Assembly (NCBI GenBank): GCA_023138875.1
Contig: JAGLOO010000012.1
Location: 62,001 to 126,000 of the forward strand
From: Bacteroidales bacterium
GTDB lineage: Bacteria; Bacteroidota; Bacteroidia; Bacteroidales; GCA-2748055
Reading direction: 5' to 3'
DNA length: 64,000 nucleotides
In this document: one piece after another, positions 43,326 through 50,384 of the stretch
Numbering within the stretch: position 1 is the stretch's first letter
How the letters are laid out: every line of letters begins with the position of its first letter
Program-made: the position numbers and the translations under genes
The notes under the pieces: generated by a model
Database searches by the model: none
Told to the model about the DNA's origin: nothing
What the model saw: the letters and a program-made list of their open reading frames with translations, nothing else

Positions 43326-43844
43326 ATGAAACGGACAATTCTCGGATGGGTGTTCATCATATTCACCCTCACAGCATTCAGTCAGCAGTCAGCTGTTGAT
43401 AAGGTATTTGATAAGTATAGTGGAAAGGAAGGATACACCACCGTCTATATCTCAAGTTTTATGTTCAATTTGTTGAATAGCCTTGAGATTGATGATCCTG
43501 AATATAATGAATTCAAGAAAGCCACCTCAGGGATCAATTCCATTAAGATACTTACCCAGAACGGGAGTGGATCAACCTCTTTTGGAAAGGAATTATTAAG
43601 TATGTTACCCAGGTCCGAATACAAAGAGCTGATGGTTGTGAAGGACCAGGAAGAAGAGGTCCTGTTCCTGGCAAAGGAGGATGGAGGAAGGATCTCAGAA
43701 TTCCTTCTGATCGTGAGTGGAGGTGGGGAAGATGCACTAATCGCCATACAGGGAGACATCGATCTGGAAAGCATCTCCAGCATTGCATCCGGACTGGATA
43801 TGCCGGGACTTGAAAACCTGGAGGACCTGGAAGAACGTCCCTAA
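43326..43844 (+). CDS. DUF4252 domain protein (second copy)
   Basis: 172 residues with signal peptide (RTILGWVFIIFTLTAFSQQ). The start of the mature part repeats the first copy: SAVDKVFDKYSGKEGYTTVYISSFMF and, later, ISEFLLIVSGGGEDALIAIQGDI. The two paralogues, clearly related but divergent, flank the sigma/anti-sigma pair, 24 bases after the latter. Its stop overlaps the stop of the convergent nuclease gene (CTAA at 43841-43844). Confidence 0.85.
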   Translation: MKRTILGWVFIIFTLTAFSQQSAVDKVFDKYSGKEGYTTVYISSFMFNLLNSLEIDDPEYNEFKKATSGINSIKILTQNGSGSTSFGKELLSMLPRSEYKELMVVKDQEEEVLFLAKEDGGRISEFLLIVSGGGEDALIAIQGDIDLESISSIASGLDMPGLENLEDLEERP

Positions 43845-45214
43845 TAATAGAGCATTTTTTCGACCTTATTGTTCTTAAGCCAGTTCTTGAGGATTTGTCG
43901 AATATCCCTGTTATCCAGGGCAGGATGAATACTATCAAGCATCTGGTCGATTCCCAGGTAAGTATCATTCACCGAGATATATCCATAACCCATATACATT
44001 CCTTTTTCAATACGCACAAGGCTGCGCTCATCAAGTTCCCTTCCCCTGTCAATGATCAGTACATTTCCGCGGTCCAGTTTCAAACCGTCCATGAGCGATT
44101 CAGCACGTTTGTTATACACTGAAACCGATTCTCCCTGAACACATGCTCCGTTGCATTGCCTGATGGTATGATGGAAACAGGCTCCGTCGGTCTGATACAG
44201 CCCACTTAATTTCTGACACAACCAGTTTTTCTCCACCATCCTGGTCAGCGCCTCCCGGGCCTCTTTTTTGTTGTTGAAGCATGTTATAGGATCATCGGGC
44301 GTCTCAGAGATTTTCTGGAGTTTGAAGGTGATGTAGCCATATTCGTCCTTCCCGGTATAAAGTCCCCAGTAGAAGAAGGACCTTTTCTGCGCCCGGTTAT
44401 ACATGGGTTTCTGGTCCTTGATTTCCCGTGACTCCTTTAGAAGAGCGATTAGTTCGCTGCCTGTCAATTCATACCCAATGGAGTGAATTCTTTGTTTCAT
44501 CTCCAGGGCCCGTTTGCTGGTGGTATTTCCCAAATGGGATAATATCCGGTGCCGGATGTTTTTGCTCTTACCTATATAAAGCAGTTGTTGTTTATCATCG
44601 AAGAAGTAATATGTCCCGCACTCTTCGGGAAGGTTCTCGATGTCATTAACCGTGAGGTTCTCGTTCAGGTTCTTATAGCGTCCGGCTGACTCGGATATCA
44701 GTTCAAGTTCAGCATTTCCGTTCTGCTGGTCACGGATTAGTTCAAACAGTTTAACGGTGGCGAGCGCATCTCCTGCAGCACGGTGCCGATCCTGGATTTC
44801 AATACCCAGCTCTTTACAGATCTTCCCCAGGCTGTAGGACTTGTACCCTGGAAATGCCTTTCGGCTTAACTTCACGGTACATAGGGTTTTTCTGTCGAAG
44901 TTAAATCCAAGCCGTTTAAACTCACTCTTTATAAATGAGTAGTCAAAGCTAACGTTGTGCCCGACGATGGTATGGTTTTCAGTACGTTTAACAATTTCCT
45001 TTGCTACCTCGTAAAACATTGGAGCATCGGCAACCATTTCATTGGTAATTCCCGTCAAACCGGTAATGAAATAGGGTATTGTTTTTTCAGGATTGAGAAG
45101 GGTTGCCCACTCATCCACGACTTTATTCCCGTCATGGAAGAAAATGGCAATTTCTGTTATTTTTTCGGATGCTGGACTTCCCCCTGTGGTCTCAATGTCA
45201 AGTATGGCAAACAT
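43841..45214 (-). CDS. DEDDh exonuclease fused to GIY-YIG endonuclease
   Basis: 457 residues. N-terminal DnaQ-like 3'-5' exonuclease domain (1-165): Exo I FAILDIETTGGSPA, Exo II TIVGHNVSFDYSF, Exo III HRAAGDALATVKLFE, all acidic residues present. Middle GIY-YIG nuclease (200-290): CGTYYFFDDKQQLLYIGKSKNIRHRILSHL, related to UvrC/Cho incision domains. The C-terminal ~170 residues have cysteines (CFHHTIRQCNGACVQGE) as in the UvrC Cys region. This architecture is annotated in Bacteroidota as an exonuclease-domain protein or Pol III epsilon-like; it probably acts in DNA repair, and its real substrate is unknown. Next on this strand upstream is the Thx-like gene. Confidence 0.9.
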   Translation of the reverse strand: MFAILDIETTGGSPASEKITEIAIFFHDGNKVVDEWATLLNPEKTIPYFITGLTGITNEMVADAPMFYEVAKEIVKRTENHTIVGHNVSFDYSFIKSEFKRLGFNFDRKTLCTVKLSRKAFPGYKSYSLGKICKELGIEIQDRHRAAGDALATVKLFELIRDQQNGNAELELISESAGRYKNLNENLTVNDIENLPEECGTYYFFDDKQQLLYIGKSKNIRHRILSHLGNTTSKRALEMKQRIHSIGYELTGSELIALLKESREIKDQKPMYNRAQKRSFFYWGLYTGKDEYGYITFKLQKISETPDDPITCFNNKKEAREALTRMVEKNWLCQKLSGLYQTDGACFHHTIRQCNGACVQGESVSVYNKRAESLMDGLKLDRGNVLIIDRGRELDERSLVRIEKGMYMGYGYISVNDTYLGIDQMLDSIHPALDNRDIRQILKNWLKNNKVEKMLYY

Positions 45215-45225
45215 TGCTCATCAGT

Positions 45226-45825
45226 CTACTCCTTGGCTTCACTATCCTCTTTCTTCTTGCTGCTTTTTGCAGGTTTGTCCTTTTTGGGTTGCGTGTTATC
45301 AGCTTTCGCTTCGGCTTTTGGTTCTGCCGCTTTCGCTTCGGTTTTTGGTTCTGCCGCTTTCACTTCGGCTTTTGGTTCTACTGCTTTCGCTTCGGTTTTT
45401 GGTTCTGCCGCTTTCGCTTCGGTTTTTGGTTCTGCCGCTTTCACTTCGGTTTTTGGTTCCTCCGTTTTCGCTTCGGTTTTTGGTTTCTTAGCTGCCGGTT
45501 TTTTTGTTGCGGGCTTTTCAGCGGGCTTTTCAGCGGGCTTTTCAGCGGGCTTTTCAGCGGGCTTTTCAGCAGCCTTTTCAGCAGCCTTTTCCTCTTTTAC
45601 CGGGGTGGCTTTAACCTGTTCTACCGCTGCCTCAGCCGGCTTTTCTACTGTTTCTTCAACCTTTGGACTCTCAGCTTTTGGTTTTGGACTTTCAACTTTT
45701 GGCTTCTCGACTTTTTTGGTAGTTGTAACAGTGCTGAATGCACGTTTTCTTTTCCGGGGTCTTAATACTCCAAATGATCCACTGAATAGTTTCCCTCTTC
45801 TGGTTTTCTTGTCACCTTTTCCCAT
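45226..45825 (-). CDS. Ribosomal protein Thx (bTHX) homologue with long Ala/Lys/Pro/Glu repeat tail
   Basis: 199 residues from ATG 45825. The first ~25 residues, MGKGDKKTRRGKLFSGSFG and following VLRPRKRKR, match the very small 30S protein Thx, which normally ends soon after. Here it continues for about 170 residues of low-complexity sequence: EKPA units (5-7 copies) and a 9-residue EPKTEAKAA unit (about 7 copies), then KKDKPAKSSKKKEDSEAKE. The tail resembles eukaryote-like lysine/alanine/proline-rich nucleic-acid-binding tails. It may change ribosome or nucleoid association (inference). An insertion element lies directly upstream (45901-46382) and may have separated the gene from its original promoter. 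Confidence 0.78.
   Translation of the reverse strand: MGKGDKKTRRGKLFSGSFGVLRPRKRKRAFSTVTTTKKVEKPKVESPKPKAESPKVEETVEKPAEAAVEQVKATPVKEEKAAEKAAEKPAEKPAEKPAEKPAEKPATKKPAAKKPKTEAKTEEPKTEVKAAEPKTEAKAAEPKTEAKAVEPKAEVKAAEPKTEAKAAEPKAEAKADNTQPKKDKPAKSSKKKEDSEAKE
45302..45490 (-). repeat. 27-bp tandem coding repeat, 7 units
   Basis: Seven units with consensus gctttcgcttcggtttttgg plus ttctgcc (plus strand), encoding EPKTEAKAA-like nonapeptides on the minus strand. Units differ at only a few bases, implying recent expansion, so copy number may vary between strains. Confidence 0.9.
45509..45592 (-). repeat. 12-bp tandem coding repeat, 7 units
   Basis: Five identical units GCGGGCTTTTCA followed by two variants GCAGCCTTTTCA/C, encoding EKPA or EKAA repeats. 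Continuous with the Thx-like gene. Confidence 0.9.
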
Positions 45826-45890
45826 GCTGATATTAATTTGTTTTTGGAAGGGCGAATATAAGAAAAATTGAGCGGGTGGGCAACCCGTTA

Positions 45891-46392
45891 GTCTTTTGGA
45901 CAGGGCCAACGCATTAAAAATTCGGAAATTAGGCTTCCGTCAACATTGGGCAGCGGAAAACTCATTGCACTGGACCCTGGATATGACCTTCAGAAAAGAG
46001 TCGAATTGTCCTTGCTGTTGTAGCTGATCTCTTTCTCTAAAATTCCCTTCTCCGTTTTTCAAGATCTGAATGTCACATCAGTGTTACATTTCAACCTGGG
46101 AAGCAGGATATAAGTGATCCACCAACTCTTTAAATATCAGTTGTATATAATCTGGATGGCAGCAAGCCTACCAAATATGAATGTCACAACATCGTAACAC
46201 TTGTATCTTCTGAAATGAAGATTCCTTCTTCCTGCTTTGTGCGATGGGACACCCTATTCAGGTTCTTCAAAGATTGAGATGATCTTACATCTTCTTGGTA
46301 GCCTCAAAAACAAACGGCTGGTGGCAGCCTGGGACAATGAGTTCCTGTTAAAAATCCTCAGAATTTAAATGCGTTGGCCCTGGTCTTTTGGA
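45891..46392 (+). mobile_element. Internally deleted ISAs1-family element (482 bp) with 10-bp target duplication
   Basis: Element 45901-46382. Ends are inverted repeats CAGGGCCAACGCATT (15 perfect bases; 45901-45915 and, inverted, 46368-46382) with imperfect extension over about 8 more bases. Flanking direct repeat GTCTTTTGGA at 45891-45900 and 46383-46392. CAGGG ends and 8-10-bp duplications are features of the ISAs1 family, and the inside encodes fragments of such a transposase. It is too short (family about 1.2-1.5 kb) to be active on its own, and so resembles a MITE or deletion derivative. Insertion was at the 3' end of msrB. Confidence 0.9.
45920..46368 (+). pseudogene. ISAs1-family transposase remnant (two C-terminal fragments)
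   Basis: Left fragment, frame from 45920 to the TGA at 46025: FRQHWAAENSLHWTLDMTF, matching the conserved R.HW.IEN.LHW.LDVTF block of ISAs1/H-repeat transposases. Right fragment, another frame from 46219 to the TAA at 46366: LLGSLKNKRLVAAWDNEFLL, matching the extreme C-terminus of the same family. The N-terminal catalytic part is missing. The centre also carries an imperfect repeat of TGAATGTCACA (46068 and 46178), with no clear coding sense. Confidence 0.8.
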
Positions 46393-46751
46393 ATGAAATC
46401 GATGGAAACAGAATTTACACAATGCCTGGTGTTTTTGGGAGTAAATCCTTCGCTGAGAAAAACATGTCCAAGATGTCCCTCACAATTAGCGCAGATGATC
46501 TCTGTCCTTTGACCATCCGCATCAGTCTCCCTTATTATTGCACCCTCAATTTCGTCGTCGAAGCTGGGCCATCCGCAACGACTGTCAAATTTATCATCTG
46601 ACCTGTATAATGGAGCATTACATTGCTTACATACATACACCCCTTTTTCTTTGTGATTGACATATTTTCCTGTCCATGGTTTTTCTGTCCCCTTCTGAAG
46701 GATCACATGCTCCTCAAAAGCCGAAAGTTTGTTATAGTTATCCGGATCCAT
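46365..46751 (-). CDS. msrB: Peptide-methionine (R)-S-oxide reductase
   Basis: 128 residues. Zinc CxxC pairs 41-44 (CKQC) and 87-90 (CANC); catalytic C111 in [13 protein letters not shown]; substrate motif CGWPSF. Reduces methionine-R-sulfoxide. There is no signal peptide, so cytoplasmic here. Residues 122-128 (KDQGQRI) and the stop are encoded partly by the duplicated target and partly by the inverted repeat of the inserted ISAs1 element; the native C-terminus probably ended a few residues after FIPK. It lies 30 bases after amrS, as the last gene of the AmmeMemoRadiSam operon. Confidence 0.93.
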   Translation of the reverse strand: MDPDNYNKLSAFEEHVILQKGTEKPWTGKYVNHKEKGVYVCKQCNAPLYRSDDKFDSRCGWPSFDDEIEGAIIRETDADGQRTEIICANCEGHLGHVFLSEGFTPKNTRHCVNSVSIDFIPKDQGQRI

Positions 46752-46781
46752 AATGGTTATTTTTATTTGTAGCGGAAGAGT

Positions 46782-47891
46782 TCAATTCCACCTGCCGGAG
46801 ATTTTTTCACTGCAGTAATGGCAAATGCCATCCGTAATATGAATTTCGCTCACATTATACCCTGAACGGTCCACCAACTTTTGGTGACATTTGGGACAGT
46901 AGGTATCAATGGCACTGATGCCGGGAACGTTTCCAATATAGACGAATTTCAATCCCTCTGCAACAGCAATATCTTTTGCCTTCATCAGGGTGTTTACAGG
47001 GGTGGAGGGGAGGCGTTGAAGTTTGAATTGCGGATGAAACCGGCTGAAATGAAGGGGAGTGTCATCGAAACCATTGGCAGCAAGCCAGCCACACATCCTT
47101 CTAATCATGTCCAGGTCATCGGTCCAGGAGGGAATCACCAGGTTGGTAATTTCCAGCCAGACACCTTCATCTTTCAACGTTCGGAGGCTTGACAGAATGG
47201 GTTCCAGTTTCCCGGCATTGAGTTTCAGGTATATGGAGTCGTCCAATGATTTGAGGTCGATGTTGGCTCCGTCAATCACCTTGCAAAGATGAACAAGCGG
47301 CTCTTTATTTATAAAACCGTTGGAGATAAAGATATTTTTAATACCGGCGTCGTGGGCCAATTTGCCCGTATCGAATACATACTCATAGAATGTGATGGGT
47401 TCCGAGTAGGTATATGCAATGCTGGCACAGTTATACTTTAACGCCTGGGCTACAACCTTATCTGGCATCAGATCATGGTTCTGTGTCTCTTCCGGAGATG
47501 ATTGCGAGATGGTCCAGTTCTGGCAATTCAGACAGGCAAGGTTGCATCCTGCTGTGGCAATGGAGAATGCGTCTGAACCGGGAAAGAAATGATACAGTGG
47601 TTTCTTTTCGATGGGATCAATATGAATGGCGCAGGGATTTCCATATGCAATTGTATAAAGCTGTCCGTCATATACCCTGCGGTTGCGGCAATCGCTCAGT
47701 TCACCTTCACCAAGGGTACATTCGTTGGGACAGATCTGGCATCTGATCCCCTTGGGGGTTTCTGCCTGGTACATGGCCAGACGACTCCATTTCCATGGTT
47801 TATCGGGAATACCGGCCCGTGTATTCAAAGGACATAAAAATGCACCTGCAACACCACATACACCGGTTTTCAGAAACGTCCTCTTATCCAT
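46782..47891 (-). CDS. amrS: AmmeMemoRadiSam system radical SAM protein, with export signal
   Basis: 369 residues from ATG 47891 (the GTG one codon upstream at 47894 is less likely). N-terminus DKRTFLKTGVCGVAGAFL resembles a Tat signal with Lys in place of the first Arg of SRRxFLK. Radical SAM cluster motif CxxxCxxC in AGCNLACLNCQNW. A preceding CQICPNECTLGEGELSDCRNR block and the C-terminal four-Cys site (CPKCHQKL ... CHYCSEK) are typical of the pflA-like AmrS subgroup. Its substrate is unknown; the family co-occurs with Memo and AMMECR1, which are both here. An exported radical SAM enzyme would need its [4Fe-4S] centre loaded before Tat export. Confidence 0.88.
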   Translation of the reverse strand: MDKRTFLKTGVCGVAGAFLCPLNTRAGIPDKPWKWSRLAMYQAETPKGIRCQICPNECTLGEGELSDCRNRRVYDGQLYTIAYGNPCAIHIDPIEKKPLYHFFPGSDAFSIATAGCNLACLNCQNWTISQSSPEETQNHDLMPDKVVAQALKYNCASIAYTYSEPITFYEYVFDTGKLAHDAGIKNIFISNGFINKEPLVHLCKVIDGANIDLKSLDDSIYLKLNAGKLEPILSSLRTLKDEGVWLEITNLVIPSWTDDLDMIRRMCGWLAANGFDDTPLHFSRFHPQFKLQRLPSTPVNTLMKAKDIAVAEGLKFVYIGNVPGISAIDTYCPKCHQKLVDRSGYNVSEIHITDGICHYCSEKISGRWN

Positions 47892-47897
47892 CACATG

Positions 47898-50384
47898 CTA
47901 CCTTTTACGCAAGCGGGTTAATATATAGAGCCCGGTGGCGACATTAATTCCACAGAACAATATAAAAGTATTTGTAACACCGATCAAGGGCAGTATGAAC
48001 ACCACCGGGATAAAGGTTCCCAGGGCAGCTCCTGCCAGGTCGGCGCCATAGAGCCGTCCTATACCTGACAAACCATCTTTAACAGAGAGCGCCAGGGACA
48101 TTCCATAGACTGATCCGACGATCATTCCGGGCAAAAAGTTCAAAAAACCCAGAACCAGTTGACCCTGCAGGCGGTGAGTAAGCAGTTGATCGGATTTCAG
48201 TACGATGATCCCTACAGATACGATGATGGCCATGATCCACAACAATCCCGTAAACTTTAAAGGAGAAGGTTCATGCCATATGGTTTTCCACAACAGTATT
48301 CCGGCGACTATACCGGCCATGAAAATGGTGATCATGATGGGAGCTACCATGTAAGCAAAGCCGTAGAGCGACTGGACTACCATGATCAATAGGATCTGAA
48401 CACCAGCACCTGTGAATCCAGCAACGTACATGCCTGCTTTCAGCGGGGTATAAGAAAATAGCAGCATCAGGAAAACCAGCAGGCTTAATAAACCAGTATA
48501 AGTCAGTGAATTACTGTCACTTTTAGAATTCCAGATGGAAATACTATTAAAGAACAGGGTGGGCCATTGATCACTGTTGATCCTGGACTGCTCCATGTTA
48601 ATGCGATCAAGCAGTTGCTCACTGTCAAAGGTCAGGTGAGACATATCCAGGTAGTCCGGATGAACATAAGTGGTGGACAGTTTATGCTCCTTTAAAAGTG
48701 CCGGAAAATCTAGGGAAAGCGGTTTTCCGGAGGCCAGGAAATATGTGGCATAACCCGGAACAATGGCTACATAATCGAACACCTGTTTAAGAGTCTGGTA
48801 ATTAATGCTTAATAGCTGACTACCTGCATCATTAATATAGTTACCACCTGTAGATAATTGCATACCGAATATACCATCCGGAGACAAATGTGAGTTAACC
48901 AGCTCGAAGAATTCCCTTGTGAAGTACCTGTTCCAACCGATGGTATGAGGTTCCCCGGCTGCTGAGATAATAACATCATACTTCGTGGAATCGTCTTTAA
49001 TCAACCAGCTTCTGCCATCCAGATCAATAAAGTTGAAATCATCAACAACGGTGGCGGGGAGGTGTTTTAGGCCCATTCTGTAAATCCAGGGATTAGCCTC
49101 GCAATAATCAAATATTTCCGGTTTGTATTTGATCACTTCTGCTGAATTCCCCGAAAGACCACCACCGATTAGTAAAAACGAACCAGGATCCGGGTGTTGC
49201 AGAGCCGGGTAATGGACGGTTTCTTCCGCCCTGGCAAGATCAACGGAGTAGAGGACGGGGTTCCGGTCAAGATACCCTGTTACCTGGCCATCATGTGTTG
49301 TGATAGTCAGATTTCCATAAGGTGTATCCTTTGTCTCCATGATGGTCTCATTCTTATAGCGCAATCCTTCCACAGCATACCGGATTTCAGGAACCTGTAC
49401 CAGTCCGAAAATGACAATTCCCACCAGGATCAATATAATCCTTGGAAAGACCTTTGAAGGATAACCATAGATCAGTATCACAGAAACCACGGTGATTACA
49501 AACAAGAATGAAAGCACCTGTATGTTATCGAAAAAAAAGACCAGGATTAACCCGAACACTGCGCCTCCTGCGAGGGATCCCAGTGAATCGAGCATGTAAT
49601 AGTTGGCGTTCAGACGGTTGTCTTTAACGGCTCTTGATATGTAAGAAAAAAGAAAACCTGAAACCAGTGTAAACGGGAAGATCAACAATACAATATGGCT
49701 GATGGAGTTTATCATTCCGGGTTCATAACCCGGGAGGAAGATACACCTGTTTACAAAGATCAGAATCATGTATACGGCCATGGGAAAAAACCCCAGGATT
49801 AAAACCAGCTTCAACAGGGAAGCCTTTGAGATCCTGGCCCTATAGCCAGAACCAGCCCAGGCTCCGGCGGAAGTCAATATCATCCATATGGCCAGGAAAA
49901 TGCCAATAACAAGTTCATTTCCATGCAGTGTCTTGATGAACTCCCTTAATAATACCAGCTGGGCAATGATGCTAATAAATCCCAGCAGTAAGAAGAGGAG
50001 CTTCACCTGATGGGTTTTGAATCCCAGATGGGGTGTCATGATGGATACAGAGCGGGCAATTGCATCCCTTGATATGATTTTCTTAAAATATCCCAGATGC
50101 CTTGACAGATGAAAAAGTGAGACAAAGGCCAATCCGATTCCCATATCCACATGCCATTGCAGGGCTCTGTCGATCCAGGGAATACTCAATTTGTAATTTA
50201 CCCTGATTGCCAGGAATAGTCCAAGAATCGCAGAGGAACAGAAAAAGAGCAGCAGGAGGGTATTCCAGATCTTCCTGTGGTTCGATAACAGCAGGATTTG
50301 CATACGTACCATCACCAAACTTAACAGGTATGTCAGGATGAGAAGTATGCCGATGGAAATGACATGGTAGGGTCCCTGGATCAT
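47898..50384 (-). CDS. Polytopic membrane protein with spermidine-synthase-like domain
   Basis: 828 residues. N-terminal ~330 residues: about ten membrane helices. A Rossmann domain near 350-580: LLIGGGLSGNSAEVIKY, CEANPWI (acidic end of strand 2), FIDLDGRSWLIKDDSTKYDVIISAAGEP. Then another ~7-8 helices to the C-terminus. The domain is like spermidine synthase (SpeE), but the catalytic Asp expected after YDVII is absent (YDVIISAAGEP), so polyamine synthesis is unlikely and another aminopropyl-like or nucleotide-binding role is possible. It sits between the Memo/AMMECR1 fusion and amrS with ATGA overlap to the former and a 6-base gap to the latter, so it is part of the same system. Confidence 0.85.
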   Translation of the reverse strand: MIQGPYHVISIGILLILTYLLSLVMVRMQILLLSNHRKIWNTLLLLFFCSSAILGLFLAIRVNYKLSIPWIDRALQWHVDMGIGLAFVSLFHLSRHLGYFKKIISRDAIARSVSIMTPHLGFKTHQVKLLFLLLGFISIIAQLVLLREFIKTLHGNELVIGIFLAIWMILTSAGAWAGSGYRARISKASLLKLVLILGFFPMAVYMILIFVNRCIFLPGYEPGMINSISHIVLLIFPFTLVSGFLFSYISRAVKDNRLNANYYMLDSLGSLAGGAVFGLILVFFFDNIQVLSFLFVITVVSVILIYGYPSKVFPRIILILVGIVIFGLVQVPEIRYAVEGLRYKNETIMETKDTPYGNLTITTHDGQVTGYLDRNPVLYSVDLARAEETVHYPALQHPDPGSFLLIGGGLSGNSAEVIKYKPEIFDYCEANPWIYRMGLKHLPATVVDDFNFIDLDGRSWLIKDDSTKYDVIISAAGEPHTIGWNRYFTREFFELVNSHLSPDGIFGMQLSTGGNYINDAGSQLLSINYQTLKQVFDYVAIVPGYATYFLASGKPLSLDFPALLKEHKLSTTYVHPDYLDMSHLTFDSEQLLDRINMEQSRINSDQWPTLFFNSISIWNSKSDSNSLTYTGLLSLLVFLMLLFSYTPLKAGMYVAGFTGAGVQILLIMVVQSLYGFAYMVAPIMITIFMAGIVAGILLWKTIWHEPSPLKFTGLLWIMAIIVSVGIIVLKSDQLLTHRLQGQLVLGFLNFLPGMIVGSVYGMSLALSVKDGLSGIGRLYGADLAGAALGTFIPVVFILPLIGVTNTFILFCGINVATGLYILTRLRKR

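Noticed and set aside
45302-45592. Possible CRISPR array
   Set aside because: The 27-bp and 12-bp repeats are tandem with no spacers and remain in frame in a coding region.
44957-45871. Long plus-strand frames opposite the Thx-like and nuclease genes (Ser/Phe/Ala-rich repeats)
   Set aside because: They are mirror translations of the Lys/Ala/Pro repeat tail and of the exonuclease gene; no signal peptide-to-domain logic and composition follows the opposite strand.
46060-46210. Regulatory repeat AATGTCACA similar to the XRE boxes
   Set aside because: Two copies lie inside the deleted ISAs1 element and lack the TTAC half; likely old transposon sequence.
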